In this document: in pieces, positions 7,878-17,437 of the stretch
Position numbering within the stretch: the stretch's first letter is position 1
How the letters are laid out: each line of letters opens with the position of its first letter
Origin: Burkholderiales bacterium
GTDB taxonomy: Bacteria; Pseudomonadota; Gammaproteobacteria; Burkholderiales; SG8-41
Direction of reading: 5' to 3'
Assembly: GCA_019744975.1 (NCBI GenBank)
Contig: JAIETP010000037.1
Coordinates: forward strand, 1 to 59,757
Length of the DNA: 59,757 nucleotides
The notes under the pieces: model-generated
The model's database searches: none
What the model was told of the DNA's origin: nothing
The model's input: only the letters and a program-made list of their open reading frames with translations
Position numbers and translations under genes: made by a program

Positions 7878-9068
7878 GTGCTCCCGACTGTACTACCAAT
7901 CTTCCGCATCGTTCTGCTCAGCATCCTGACGCACACTGCCTACAAGGGCAGCAAGGTGCTGATGTCGCTGTCGGCACTGGAACTGGGCGCCAACGAGTTT
8001 TTCGTCGGAATGCTGTTTTCCACCTACGCATTGTTTCCGCTGCTGCTGTCGGTTTTTGCGGGAAAGATTTCCGACCGTATCGGCTTTCGCCGGCCGATGC
8101 TCTACGGCACGATCGGCCTGCTGGGCGGGCTGGCGCTGCCGTTTCTGGTGTTCCGGCTGGAGGCGCTGTATATCGCGGCCGCACTGATCGGTTTTTGCTA
8201 CATTTTCTACACGGTCGCCGTGCAGCACCTGATCGGCGCGCTTGCCGAAGGTCACGACCGCACCAAAAACTACAGCTGGTTCAGCCTCGGCATCGGCATG
8301 ACCGCGCTGCTCGGCCCGACCTCGGCGGGTTTCCTGATCGATGCGGTGGGCCATCGCGAAACATTTGCCATTTTGGCGGCGCTGCCGGTGGTGCCGGTGT
8401 TGTTGCTGGGTCTTTGGTCAGGATGGTTGCCGAAAACCGCGCATGCCAGGGTCAGCAAGGCAGAGAAGGCCACCCACCGCGTCAGTGACCTGGTGCGCAA
8501 CCAGCCTCTGCGCCGCGCGCTGATCACCGCGGGCATCATCGAAACCGCGTTGGAGCTCTACAACCTGCTGCTGCCGATTTACGGCCACAGCATTGGCATG
8601 AGTGCATCCGAAATCGGCATGATCCTCGGCGCATTCGGCCTGGCGCTGCTGATCGTGCGTGCGGTGATGCCGCATCTGGTGAAACGGTTGGGGGAGGAGC
8701 AGTTGCTGGCGATGTCACTGGTGCTGGCGACGGGAGTCTGCCTGGTGTTTCCGTTCGTGACCGGTTTCGCGACGCTGTTCGCGATTTCGTTTGTGTTGGG
8801 CATGGGACTGGGCTGCGGCAGTCCGCTGTCGATGATGCTGGCCTACAACCGCGCGCCGGCGGGACGCTCCGGCGAGGCGATGGGCCTGCGCCAGATGGTC
8901 AACAAGGGTACGGAAGTGCTGGTGCCTTTTGTGTTCGGCTCACTGAGCGCGGCTTTCGGCATGGTGCCGGTGTTCTGGCTGGATGCCGTGCTGCTGGGCA
9001 TCGCCGCGACCATGATGCGCAGGGACTCTACTGGGTTACGCAAACCGCCGGCTAAAAATAATGAATAA
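7878..9068 (+). CDS. MFS-family efflux transporter
   Basis: About 396 residues from the GTG at 7878, which puts the first membrane helix next to the start; a TTG at 7815 would add 21 residues and neither has a strong ribosome site. Twelve hydrophobic helices in two groups of six are visible. The cytoplasmic loop between helices 2 and 3 carries the MFS signature GKISDRIGFRRP. A charged central loop (PKTAHARVSKAEKATHRVSD) separates the halves. The family is proton-coupled and many members export drugs or metabolites; the substrate is unknown. The stop overlaps the start of the hydrolase gene by 8 bp, so the two are translationally coupled. Confidence 0.75.
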   Translation: MLPTVLPIFRIVLLSILTHTAYKGSKVLMSLSALELGANEFFVGMLFSTYALFPLLLSVFAGKISDRIGFRRPMLYGTIGLLGGLALPFLVFRLEALYIAAALIGFCYIFYTVAVQHLIGALAEGHDRTKNYSWFSLGIGMTALLGPTSAGFLIDAVGHRETFAILAALPVVPVLLLGLWSGWLPKTAHARVSKAEKATHRVSDLVRNQPLRRALITAGIIETALELYNLLLPIYGHSIGMSASEIGMILGAFGLALLIVRAVMPHLVKRLGEEQLLAMSLVLATGVCLVFPFVTGFATLFAISFVLGMGLGCGSPLSMMLAYNRAPAGRSGEAMGLRQMVNKGTEVLVPFVFGSLSAAFGMVPVFWLDAVLLGIAATMMRRDSTGLRKPPAKNNE

Positions 9069-9906
9069 AAACAAATGGTTACTGTTTTTTCTCGGCGCAT
9101 GGCTGGCGGGCACCGCGGTGGCGGCGACGCCGGACACGGTGACTTTCATGAGCGCCGACGGCAAGACCAAACTCACCGCTTATGTGTTCGCGCCGGCGAC
9201 AGCGGGGCCCCATCCCGCGGTGGTGATGCTGCATGGCCGGGCCGGATCCTATTCGACGCTGAAACCCGGGCAGTACAACGCCGATGCGCTGACCATGCGG
9301 CACAAAATGTGGGGCCATTTCTGGGCGGCGCGCGGTTACGTCGCCATCCATGTCGACAGTTTCGGGCCGCGCGGCTACGCCGCCGGTTTTGCCAAACATT
9401 CCTACGACAGCCGGCCGCTGGAAGTCAGCGAACAGTCGGTGCGTCCGCTGGATGCCTACGGCGCATTGGCGTATCTGCGCAGCCGCAGTGATGTCGCGCC
9501 GGACCGCATCGGCGTGCAGGGCTGGTCCAACGGCGGCATGACGGTGCTGGCTGCGCTCGGGCCGCGGCCACCCGGGCTGCAGAATCCGGCGAGCGGTTTC
9601 CGTGCAGCGATTGCGCAATATCCGAGCTGTCGAGCACAGGCGGCGGAACCCGGTTATACATCTTATGCGCCGTTGCTGATCATGGTTGCCGAGAATGATG
9701 ACGAGGTGTCACCGGTGGTGTGCAGGACGTTCGCGGAAAAAATCCGCGGCCACAGTGCCGGTCTTGAATTTGTCTGGTACGACGGCGCACACCATTCGTA
9801 CGACGATCCCGGCAAGACCAAACAAAGCCATGAACCGAACCGGTTGGCGCTGCAGGATACGCAGCGCCGCGCCGCGGCGTTTTTCGCGCAGCATCTGCGT
9901 CCCTGA
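9061..9906 (+). CDS. exported dienelactone hydrolase-family alpha/beta hydrolase
   Basis: A 281-residue protein with a signal peptide (MNKNKWLLFFLGAWLAGTAVA, cleaved near residue 21-22). The mature part is an alpha/beta hydrolase. VVMLHGRAG forms the oxyanion strand (about 54-62), GWSNGG carries nucleophile Ser156, the acid is in VAENDDEVSP (Asp213/Asp214) and the catalytic His is in GAHHSYDD (His244/His245). Classical dienelactone hydrolases use Cys, so this is the serine version common in exported esterases. Substrate unknown; a periplasmic ester or peptide substrate is inferred from the signal peptide. It overlaps the upstream transporter gene by 8 bp, suggesting the pair handles one compound. 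Confidence 0.8.
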   Translation: MNKNKWLLFFLGAWLAGTAVAATPDTVTFMSADGKTKLTAYVFAPATAGPHPAVVMLHGRAGSYSTLKPGQYNADALTMRHKMWGHFWAARGYVAIHVDSFGPRGYAAGFAKHSYDSRPLEVSEQSVRPLDAYGALAYLRSRSDVAPDRIGVQGWSNGGMTVLAALGPRPPGLQNPASGFRAAIAQYPSCRAQAAEPGYTSYAPLLIMVAENDDEVSPVVCRTFAEKIRGHSAGLEFVWYDGAHHSYDDPGKTKQSHEPNRLALQDTQRRAAAFFAQHLRP

Positions 9907-9971
9907 AGTGGTGATGATTGCCGGCGCGCTGCGCGCGCCGGTGGCGACGCTATCCTGTATCATTTCGCCCC

Positions 9972-10940
9972 ATGAAAACGACATTCCTCGAATTCGAGCA
10001 GCCGATCGCCGATCTGGAAACCAAGATCGAAGAACTGCGCTTTGTGCAGGACGATTCGGCGCTGGACATTTCGGAAGAAATTTCGCGGCTGCAGAAAAAA
10101 AGCCAGGGCCTGACCAAGGAGATTTATTCGAAGCTCAATGCCTGGCAGATTTCGCAGGTGGCGCGCCATCCGCAGCGGCCGTACACGCTGGACTACATCA
10201 ACGGCCTGTTCACCGATTTCGAGGAAATGCACGGCGATCGTGTGTATGCGGATGATCCAGCGATTGTCGGCGGCATGGCGCGTTTCGGCGGCCAGACCGT
10301 GGTGGTGATCGGGCACCAGAAGGGGCGCGACACCAAGGACAAGATTTACCGCAATTTCGGCATGCCGCGGCCCGAGGGTTATCGCAAGGCGCTGCGCCTG
10401 ATGAAACTCGCGGAAAAATTCGGCGTGCCGGTGTTTACCTTCATCGACACGCCCGGCGCTTATCCCGGCGTCGGCGCTGAGGAGCGCGGCCAGTCGGAAG
10501 CCATCGGCCGCAACCTGTATGCGATGGCGGCATTAAAAACGCCGGTACTCTGCACGGTGATCGGCGAGGGCGGTTCGGGTGGCGCGCTGGCCATCGCCGT
10601 CGGTGATGTGACCCTGATGCTGCAGTACTCGACGTATTCGGTGATCTCGCCGGAGGGCTGTGCATCGATTTTGTGGAAAAGTGCTGAAAGAGCGCCGGAT
10701 GCCGCGGAAACGCTGGGTATCACCGCGACCCGCCTGAAAACACTGGGCTTGATCGACAAGATCATCCCGGAACCCCTGGGCGGCGCGCATCGCGACTACG
10801 ACGCGATGATGCAGTCGCTGAAAAAAGCACTGCAGGAAAGCTGGCGGCAGCTGCGCGACCTGCCGCTTGACAAGCTGGCTGAGGCGCGTTTTGCGCGGCT
10901 GATGGATTATGGCCAGTTCAAGGAAGCGGAAAGCCGCTGA
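9972..10940 (+). CDS. accA: acetyl-CoA carboxylase carboxyltransferase subunit alpha
   Basis: A 322-residue protein, matching the usual length of about 320. It starts [23 protein letters not shown] at ATG 9972; the frame extends 18 codons upstream but the family N-terminus fits this ATG. An N-terminal coiled coil (about 5-50) precedes the crotonase-fold core with [28 protein letters not shown] and the acyl-CoA-binding [10 protein letters not shown]. AccA pairs with AccD, which is not in the window, to transfer the carboxyl group from biotin to acetyl-CoA, the committed step of fatty-acid synthesis. It is followed by tilS after 62 bp, the accA-tilS order common in Betaproteobacteria. Confidence 0.97.
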   Translation: MKTTFLEFEQPIADLETKIEELRFVQDDSALDISEEISRLQKKSQGLTKEIYSKLNAWQISQVARHPQRPYTLDYINGLFTDFEEMHGDRVYADDPAIVGGMARFGGQTVVVIGHQKGRDTKDKIYRNFGMPRPEGYRKALRLMKLAEKFGVPVFTFIDTPGAYPGVGAEERGQSEAIGRNLYAMAALKTPVLCTVIGEGGSGGALAIAVGDVTLMLQYSTYSVISPEGCASILWKSAERAPDAAETLGITATRLKTLGLIDKIIPEPLGGAHRDYDAMMQSLKKALQESWRQLRDLPLDKLAEARFARLMDYGQFKEAESR

Positions 10941-11002
10941 GATGTGTGCTGCGCCATGAACCGCGGCGGAGTTCGACGGCTTTTCCGTTACTGCTTCCGC
11001 TG

Positions 11003-12322
11003 ATGGACATCCTGGCGGATCAGGTCCGCGGCATTGTGCAGCGGGATATTCCCCGTGGCGCGACCCTTGCTGTAGGTTTGAGCGGCGGCATTGATTCCGT
11101 GGTGCTGCTGCATGTGCTGCTGCGCCGCCTGCGCATTGCGCCGGCGCGCATTTCCGTAATCCATGTCAATCACCGGATCAGTCCGCATGCGGGGCGCTGG
11201 GCTGCGTTTTGCCACCGCCTTTGCCGTGATCTCGGCGTAAAGCTGCGCGTGGTCAAAGTCGATGTGCCGCGCGGCAACAGCACGGAAGCGGCGGCGCGCA
11301 GGGCGCGTTATGCGGTGTTCGCCAGCTGCGGAGCCGACGTGCTGGTGCTGGCGCACAACCGCGACGATCAGGCGGAGACCGTGCTGCTGCAGCTGCTGCG
11401 CGGTGCCGGCCCGCGCGGTCTGGCCGCGATGCCGGTACTGCGCGCCGCCGCGACAGGCATGCCGCCGCTACTGCGACCGCTGTTGGGTGTGCCGCGCAAG
11501 ACCATCGCCGCGTATGCGCGGCGTTACCGGTTGCAATGGGTGGAAGACGACAGCAACCGGGATCCGGCTTATCTGCGCAATTTCCTGCGCCATCAGGTGA
11601 TGCCGGTCATCGAACGCAAAGTACCGGGGGCCGGCGCGACGCTGGCAAGAGCCGCCCGGCATCAGGCCGAAGCCTCTGATCTGCTCGATGCCCTGGCTGC
11701 GCAGGATCTTGGTGCGGCAGGCGGCATCCGGAGCCTGCCGCTGGCACTGCTCAGGCCGCTGGCGCCGCATCGCGCGCGCAATGCCCTGCGTTATTTCCTG
11801 CGCTGCAATGATGTGGTGATGCCGGACGCCGATCGGCTGGAGGAATTGCTGCGACAGGCGCTCACGGCGCGGGCTGATGCGCGGGTCCAGGTTGAACTGG
11901 ACGGTGTCGGGCTGCGGCGATTCCAGGATGCGCTGTACATCCTGCGGCCGCTGCCAAGGCTGGCGGCAACCTTTGAACTGGCATGGAACGGCCGTGGTGT
12001 GCTGGCCTTGCCGCAGCTCGGCGGATCGCTGCGGCTGGTACTCAGTACTGGCGAGGGGATTGCCGCGGATGCGCTACGCCCGGGCGCGCTGGTGGTGCGG
12101 GTGAGGCGGGGCGGGGAAACGCTGCGACCGGCGCCGGGCGGGCGGCAGCGCACGGTGCGCAACCTGCTGCAGGAAGCGGCGATGCCGCCCTGGCTGCGCG
12201 AGCGGCTGCCATTTCTTTACCTGGATGGCGAGCTTGCGGCGGTACCCGGGCTGGGGATCGATGCGAAATTTCAAGCCACTCCGGGTGAATCCGGCATGCT
12301 GCCCGTCTGGGTGCCCGACTGA
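11003..12322 (+). CDS. tilS: tRNA(Ile)-lysidine synthase
   Basis: A 439-residue protein from ATG 11003; a GTG at 10946 in frame would add 19 residues without family support. The ATP-pyrophosphatase P-loop SGGIDS is at residues 27-32, followed by VIHVNHRISP and the LAHNRDDQAETVLLQLLRG active-site helix (about 116-134). RNFLRHQVMP and the C-terminal TilS domain (RRGGETLRPAPGG...TVRNLLQEAAMPPWLRERLP) are present. The enzyme converts C34 of tRNA-Ile2(CAU) to lysidine, changing decoding from AUG to AUA, and is essential in most bacteria. It lies downstream of accA on the same strand. Confidence 0.95.
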   Translation: MDILADQVRGIVQRDIPRGATLAVGLSGGIDSVVLLHVLLRRLRIAPARISVIHVNHRISPHAGRWAAFCHRLCRDLGVKLRVVKVDVPRGNSTEAAARRARYAVFASCGADVLVLAHNRDDQAETVLLQLLRGAGPRGLAAMPVLRAAATGMPPLLRPLLGVPRKTIAAYARRYRLQWVEDDSNRDPAYLRNFLRHQVMPVIERKVPGAGATLARAARHQAEASDLLDALAAQDLGAAGGIRSLPLALLRPLAPHRARNALRYFLRCNDVVMPDADRLEELLRQALTARADARVQVELDGVGLRRFQDALYILRPLPRLAATFELAWNGRGVLALPQLGGSLRLVLSTGEGIAADALRPGALVVRVRRGGETLRPAPGGRQRTVRNLLQEAAMPPWLRERLPFLYLDGELAAVPGLGIDAKFQATPGESGMLPVWVPD

Positions 12323-12500
12323 TTGATGTTCCCCTGAAGTTTCCGTGGTTTGCCCTCGAACGGTGCGCGGGCACGGGTTTGCCAAACCCGGGGGGCTTTG
12401 TTACTCTGACTTTGTTGGTCCACAGGATGAGAACAACTTCCCGCAATCCGCAGGGGAGCCATCCTGAAATTCTTAACGACCCAATGCGAGGATGATAACA

Positions 12501-13514
12501 ATGAAATTTTCACAGGTAACGAAGTTCGCGCTCGCCGCGATCACTGGTCTGACGTTTGCTGCCGGAGCCACCGGTGCCTTTGCGCAGGCAAAACCGAATC
12601 CGAGCTGGCCGAAAAACCTGACACTGGGCACCGCCTCGGTCGGCGGCCTGTACTTTGTCTACGGCCAGGTGTGGGCCAGCCTGGTCAATGAAAAGCTCGG
12701 CACCAACATCAGCACCCAGCAGACCCAGGGACCGAACCAGAACATCATCCTGACCGAGTCCAAGCAGGTTGATTTCGGCATGACCACGATGGGTATCGCG
12801 CTGCAGGCCTGGGAAGGCAAGGAGGCATGGACGCAGGGCAAGCAGTACCGCAACATCCGTGCGATGTTCCCGATGTACGACACGCCGTTCCATTTCGTGA
12901 CGCTCGAGAAAAGCCCGGTCAAGTCGGTCAATGACCTGAACGGCAAAAAATCCGGCATCGGTCCGCGCGCCGGCACCTGCGGAACCTACTTCCCGCTGAT
13001 GTTCAAGGCACTGGGCATCAATACCACGATCCAGAATGGCCAGGCTTCGGACATGGGCACAGGGCTGCAGGACGGCCTGATTGATGCGTTCCCGTTCTGT
13101 GCGGGTGTGCCGATCCCCGTGTATTCGGAACTGGAAACCACCAACAAGGTGCGTTTCTTCACGTTCAGCGCCGACGAAATCAAGAAGCTGAAGGCTGCAA
13201 TGCCCGAACTTTCCGATTCCGTGATTCCCAAAGGTACTTACAAGTCGCTTACCGAAGATCACAAGACGGTTGGCCTTTACAATTTCGCGATCGCAAACAA
13301 GGACGTAGCCGAAGATCTGGTATATGCCGTGGTCAAGGCGGTATTGGAAAACAATCCGCAGATGATCAAGGGCCATGCCGCATCCAAGGAAACGCTGCTC
13401 GCCAACTGGAACCGTAACGGCTTCCTGCCGTTCCATCCGGGTGCGATTCGTTATTTCAAGGAAAAAGGCATCAACGTGCCGAAACACCTGATTCCGCCGG
13501 AGTACAAGGGTTGA
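12501..13514 (+). CDS. TAXI-family TRAP transporter substrate-binding protein
   Basis: A 337-residue protein. An in-frame ATG lies at 12492, but the GAGG ribosome site ends at 12491, so only the ATG at 12501 has proper spacing. Residues 1-28 are a signal peptide (ATGAFA followed by QA). TLGTASVGGLYFVYGQVWASLV is the hallmark start of TAXI (TRAP-associated extracytoplasmic immunogenic) receptors; QTQGPNQNIILTESKQVDFGMT and LQDGLIDAFPFCAGVP follow. The protein would capture a solute, usually an organic anion, in the periplasm and deliver it to the fused permease encoded 70 bp downstream. The ligand cannot be read from sequence. Confidence 0.92.
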   Translation: MKFSQVTKFALAAITGLTFAAGATGAFAQAKPNPSWPKNLTLGTASVGGLYFVYGQVWASLVNEKLGTNISTQQTQGPNQNIILTESKQVDFGMTTMGIALQAWEGKEAWTQGKQYRNIRAMFPMYDTPFHFVTLEKSPVKSVNDLNGKKSGIGPRAGTCGTYFPLMFKALGINTTIQNGQASDMGTGLQDGLIDAFPFCAGVPIPVYSELETTNKVRFFTFSADEIKKLKAAMPELSDSVIPKGTYKSLTEDHKTVGLYNFAIANKDVAEDLVYAVVKAVLENNPQMIKGHAASKETLLANWNRNGFLPFHPGAIRYFKEKGINVPKHLIPPEYKG

Positions 13515-13532
13515 TCGTCAGTTTGCAGAAGG

Positions 13533-13566
13533 CCGCACTGCGCGCAAGCACAGTGCGGTTTTTTTT
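13533..13566 (+). terminator. hairpin-T tract between TRAP receptor and permease genes
   Basis: CCGCACTG (13533-13540) pairs with CAGTGCGG (13551-13558), followed by eight T residues. As an intrinsic terminator inside the operon it would reduce permease transcription relative to the binding protein, which is needed in excess. The ribosome site GGAGGGG for the permease follows immediately. Confidence 0.85.
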
Positions 13567-13584
13567 ATCCGGAGGGGATAAGGC

Positions 13585-15711
13585 ATGAGCACCGCGCACG
13601 CTGCAGAAGAAACCGTCAAGCCGCTGATACCGGACGAGGAGTTCAGCGGCAACCGGCGTCTGCTGCACCGCTGGGAGACCTTGCTGCTGGCGGTACTGTG
13701 CGTTGGTTTCACGGTATTCCATCTCTACGTGCTCAATGTCTATTCGCTCGAGCCGCTGCTGTTCCGCGCAATCCATGTCGGCTGGGGCACGGCACTGGGG
13801 CTGATCATTTATGCGCCTTTCCGTAAGGCGGGCAGGGTCGGCGTGCCCTGGTATGACTGGCTGCTGGTGCTGGCTTCGATCGCCTGCGCGGTTTACGTCG
13901 TGGTTGAACTCGATGGCCTGCTGTTCCGTGCCGGTGCGCAGTTCACCACCGGTGATGTGATCTCGGGATTCATCGGCACCTTGCTGGTGCTGGAGTTCAC
14001 CCGGCGCACTTCGGGGCTGGCCTTGCCGATCGTCGCCGGAATTTTCATCATTTACTGTTTTGTCGGGCCGTGGATGCCGGGTGTGCTGGAGCACAAGGGT
14101 TTTGCGATCGACCGCTTTTTCACCTATATCTACAGCGAGTACGGGATTTTTGGCGTGACCACCCAGGTCTCGTCGTCCTACATCATTCTTTTTGTCACGT
14201 TCGCCGCTTTCCTGCATGTGTCCAGGGTGGGGGACTACATCAACGATTTGTGCAATGCGATGTTCGGCTGGGCGCGCGGCGGACCGGCGAAGGCGGCAGT
14301 GGCATCGGGCATCATGTTCGGATCGATTTCGGGTTCGGCCGTGGCGAACGTGGTCGCTTCGGGCATGGTGACCATCCCGATGATGCGCAAAGTCGGCTAC
14401 GACCGTCAGACTGCCGCGGCGATCGAGGCGACTTCTTCGACAGGCGGGCAGATTACGCCACCGGTGCTGGGGGCCGGGGCCTTCCTGATGGCCGAGATTA
14501 CGGGTATTCCGTACGGCCAGATTGCGCTCGCTGCGGTGATTCCCGCGCTGCTGTTTTATATCGCCTGCTGGATACACGTTGACCTGCACGCCATCCGGCT
14601 CGGTCTGAAAGGGGTTTCACGCAGTGAATTGCCGCCGCTGAAACTGATGCTGACGCGGCTCTACCTGTTTTCGCCGCTGATCGTTTTTGTGTGGGCGCTG
14701 CTGGAAGGTTATTCCCCGTTCCGCGCCGGCGGGCTGGGCATCATGGCGGCGCTGATTGCCGGATGGCTTTCACGCCTTTTTGACGACATCAAGAGCGCCG
14801 ACGGGGTCGAAGACGTACGGACGGCCACGGCGGTATTCACCGCCTTGCTGCTGCGTTTTGGCGCCCTTGCCGCGGGCGGAATCCTGCTGGTGATCGGATT
14901 CCAGTACGGTGTGCCGCTGGTCCGGCAACTGGGCAATTTTGCGGTCTGGTCTTTGGTCTTGGTGCTCGTGTTGTTTCCCGCGGCGCTGTTCGGCTGGAAA
15001 CGTACGCTCGAGGCCTTGAGTCTCGCCGCGCGGGATACCGTACAGCTGGTTGCGGTGTGCGCCTGCGCCGGCATCATCGTCGGCGTGATTGCCCTGACCG
15101 GCATCGGCGGCCGTTTTTCCGAACTGATTCTGGGCATTGCCGGCGCCAGCCAGCTTGTCGCCATGCTGTTTGCAGCCATGGTGGCTCTGATCCTCGGCAT
15201 GGGCATGCCGACGACGGCGGCCTATGCCATCGCCGCGGCGGTTATTGCGCCGGGGCTGACCAAGATCGGCATCCCGGCACTGGTCGCGCACATGTTCATT
15301 TTTTACTTTGCGGTGATTTCCGCGATTACGCCGCCGGTGGCGCTGGCGTCGTTTGCGGCGGCGGGGATGTGTAATGCCGATCCCTGGAAAACCTCGTGGA
15401 TCGCGCTGAAAATGGGTTTGGCGACGTTCATCATTCCGTTCATGTTTTTCTATGCGCCGGTGTTGCTGATGCAAGGGGAGTGGACGGCAATCGCCCAAGC
15501 CTTCGTGTCGGCGTCGATCGGGGTCTGGTTCCTTGCGGGATCCACCGAGGGCTGGTTTGGCGGCAAGCTGGCAATGCCCTTGCGTATTGTCATGTTTGGC
15601 GCCGCGTTATGCCTGATCCACCCCGGAACCATTACCGACCTGATCGGACTGGCGATCGGCGTGCCGATTTATCTCTGGCAGCGCCTGCAGTTACGTCGCG
15701 CTGCGGCCTGA
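13585..15711 (+). CDS. TRAP transporter fused permease (small + large membrane subunits, TAXI type)
   Basis: A 708-residue membrane protein. The N-terminal part (about 30-160) has four to five helices corresponding to the small DctQ-like subunit. The rest is the DctM-like large subunit with FGSISGSAVANVVASGMVTIPMMRKVGYD and GQITPPVLGAGAFLMAE in the first half, and MGMPTTAAYAIAAAVIAPGL and ISAITPPVALASFAAAGM in the second. The repeated G-S/T-P elements are the Na+ and substrate-binding hairpins of DctM. Such fusions pair with TAXI receptors and drive Na+-coupled uptake across the inner membrane. The partner receptor gene lies just upstream. Four further hydrophobic stretches at the C-terminus extend it beyond a minimal DctM. 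Confidence 0.93.
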   Translation: MSTAHAAEETVKPLIPDEEFSGNRRLLHRWETLLLAVLCVGFTVFHLYVLNVYSLEPLLFRAIHVGWGTALGLIIYAPFRKAGRVGVPWYDWLLVLASIACAVYVVVELDGLLFRAGAQFTTGDVISGFIGTLLVLEFTRRTSGLALPIVAGIFIIYCFVGPWMPGVLEHKGFAIDRFFTYIYSEYGIFGVTTQVSSSYIILFVTFAAFLHVSRVGDYINDLCNAMFGWARGGPAKAAVASGIMFGSISGSAVANVVASGMVTIPMMRKVGYDRQTAAAIEATSSTGGQITPPVLGAGAFLMAEITGIPYGQIALAAVIPALLFYIACWIHVDLHAIRLGLKGVSRSELPPLKLMLTRLYLFSPLIVFVWALLEGYSPFRAGGLGIMAALIAGWLSRLFDDIKSADGVEDVRTATAVFTALLLRFGALAAGGILLVIGFQYGVPLVRQLGNFAVWSLVLVLVLFPAALFGWKRTLEALSLAARDTVQLVAVCACAGIIVGVIALTGIGGRFSELILGIAGASQLVAMLFAAMVALILGMGMPTTAAYAIAAAVIAPGLTKIGIPALVAHMFIFYFAVISAITPPVALASFAAAGMCNADPWKTSWIALKMGLATFIIPFMFFYAPVLLMQGEWTAIAQAFVSASIGVWFLAGSTEGWFGGKLAMPLRIVMFGAALCLIHPGTITDLIGLAIGVPIYLWQRLQLRRAAA

Positions 15712-15769
15712 AGCCGCAGGTCGCGCTGGCGCGGTCCTGAGCCGTGCCGCGCCGGGTAATTTGCCGGTA

Positions 15770-15791
15770 AACGTCTTTTATTCAAGACGTT
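15770..15791. repeat. short palindrome upstream of ndk
   Basis: AACGTCTT (15770-15777) and AAGACGTT (15784-15791) form perfect 8-bp arms around TTATTC. There is no downstream T tract, so an operator or processing hairpin is as likely as a terminator for the TRAP operon. It lies 51 bp upstream of the ndk start. Confidence 0.4.
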
Positions 15792-15842
15792 ATCATGCTA
15801 TCCTCCCCTGTTATTCTTAACTCTGGAATTTAGGGGATTTTC

Positions 15843-16268
15843 ATGGCAGTTGAACGTACGCTTTCGATCATCAAGCCCGACGCCGTTGCAAAAAACGTCA
15901 TCGGCCAGATTTATGCCCGATTTGAAGGGGCTGGCTTACGGGTTGTCGCAGCGCGCATGACACATCTGTCGCGCCAGCAGGCGGAAGGTTTTTATGCGGT
16001 GCACAAGGAACGTCCGTTTTTCGGCGAACTGGTGGCGTTCATGATTTCAGGCCCGGTGATGATCCAGGCGCTGGAAGGCGACAACGCGATCCAGAAAAAC
16101 CGCGACCTGATGGGCGCAACCGACCCCAAGAAGGCGGCCAAGGGCACCATCCGCGCCGACTTTGCCGACAGCATCGATGCCAATGCCGTACACGGCTCGG
16201 ACTCGGCGCAGAACGCCGCGGTGGAAGTGGCCTATTTTTTCCCCGCGCTCGACGTCTACTCGCGCTGA
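15843..16268 (+). CDS. ndk: nucleoside diphosphate kinase
   Basis: A 141-residue protein of standard length. It begins [18 protein letters not shown], the universal Ndk N-terminus. The active-site phosphohistidine is His117 in NAVHGSDS, and the nucleotide-binding Arg/Thr region [19 protein letters not shown] is intact. The enzyme transfers the gamma-phosphate between nucleoside di- and triphosphates in the cytoplasm. An AGGGGA ribosome site precedes the ATG. It is the first gene of the long same-strand block running to purA; rlmN follows after 26 bp. Confidence 0.98.
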   Translation: MAVERTLSIIKPDAVAKNVIGQIYARFEGAGLRVVAARMTHLSRQQAEGFYAVHKERPFFGELVAFMISGPVMIQALEGDNAIQKNRDLMGATDPKKAAKGTIRADFADSIDANAVHGSDSAQNAAVEVAYFFPALDVYSR

Positions 16269-16294
16269 GCGGCGCATCGTCCCCGGGTAATCCC

Positions 16295-17437
16295 ATGCCG
16301 CTCAATCTGCTGGGCTTGAACCGCAACCAGTTCGAGACACTGTGCGCGGACATGGGGGAGAAACCTTTTCGTGCCCGCCAGATGATGCGCTGGATGCACC
16401 AGGCCGGTGTCAGCGACTTTGGACTGATGAGCGATGTGTCGAAAGGCTTCCGCGAGCAGATCTCTGCGGTTGCAGGGATAACCGGTCCCGAAGTGCTCCG
16501 CGACACCACCGCAGCCGACGGCACACGCAAGTGGCTGTTCAATGTCGGCACCGGCAATGCCATCGAAGCGGTCTATATTCCCGAAGGTAATATTGATCAT
16601 GAGATCGACAATGAGCCGCCTGCGGAGGGCGTACAGGCCCGGCGTTATCGCGGCACGCTGTGTATTTCTTCGCAGGCGGGTTGCGCGCTGGAGTGTTCTT
16701 TCTGCTCGACCGGACGTCAGGGTTTCAACCGCAATCTGGGCGCGGCTGAAATCATCGGTCAGCTCTGGCATGCCAGTCGCAGTCTGTCCGCCGCGCACGA
16801 CGTGGAGCGTCCGATCACCAATGTGGTGATGATGGGCATGGGCGAGCCGCTGGCCAATTTTGACAACGTGGTCGCCGCCATGCAATTGATGCTGGATGAT
16901 CACGCATATGGCATTTCCCGCCGCCGCCTGACCCTGTCGACATCGGGACTGGTGCCGGCCATCGACCGGCTGCGTGAAGCCTGCCCGGTGGCGCTGGCGG
17001 TGTCGCTGCACGCACCCAACGATGCACTGCGCGACGAGCTGGTGCCGATCAACCGCAAATATCCGATCCGCGAACTGCTGGCGGCCTGCCTGCGTTATAT
17101 CGAAAAGGCGCCGCGCGATTTCGTCACCTTTGAATACGTCATGCTTGCCGGGGTCAATGACAGCGTGGCGCTGGCGCGGGAGCTGGTCAAAACCGTGAAA
17201 CCCGTGCCGTGCAAAATCAATCTGATACCGTTCAATCCGTTCCCGGATTCTGGCTACGAACGCTCCAGCACCCCTGCGGTTGCCGCCTTTCGCGACGTAC
17301 TGTTGCAGGCTGGCCTGACGGCCACTGTGCGCAAGACGCGCGGGGACAGCATTGATGCTGCTTGCGGCCAGCTGGCCGGCAAGGTCCAGGACAAGACCCG
17401 GCGCGTACTGCGCCGCATGGAGGTAAATCGGGCATGA
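16295..17437 (+). CDS. rlmN: dual-specificity RNA methyltransferase RlmN (23S rRNA A2503 / tRNA A37)
   Basis: A 380-residue radical-SAM enzyme. The iron-sulfur motif [12 protein letters not shown] gives Cys130, Cys134 and Cys137. The methyl-carrying Cys is in [12 protein letters not shown] near the C-terminus, and [12 protein letters not shown] is the SAM-binding GEP region. It methylates C2 of A2503 in 23S rRNA and A37 in some tRNAs. Residues about 97-119, between VYIPE and RGTLCISSQ, hold an acidic insert of roughly 20 residues ([15 protein letters not shown] core) that the usual IPE-x-x-RGTLC arrangement lacks. The gene overlaps the next by four bases (ATGA). Confidence 0.96.
   Translation: MPLNLLGLNRNQFETLCADMGEKPFRARQMMRWMHQAGVSDFGLMSDVSKGFREQISAVAGITGPEVLRDTTAADGTRKWLFNVGTGNAIEAVYIPEGNIDHEIDNEPPAEGVQARRYRGTLCISSQAGCALECSFCSTGRQGFNRNLGAAEIIGQLWHASRSLSAAHDVERPITNVVMMGMGEPLANFDNVVAAMQLMLDDHAYGISRRRLTLSTSGLVPAIDRLREACPVALAVSLHAPNDALRDELVPINRKYPIRELLAACLRYIEKAPRDFVTFEYVMLAGVNDSVALARELVKTVKPVPCKINLIPFNPFPDSGYERSSTPAVAAFRDVLLQAGLTATVRKTRGDSIDAACGQLAGKVQDKTRRVLRRMEVNRA

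Noticed and set aside
12374-12390. Hairpin CGGGTTT-GCC-AAACCCG after tilS as a terminator
   Set aside because: The stem is perfect but has no following T tract; it may stall RNA polymerase, but evidence is too weak to list as a terminator.
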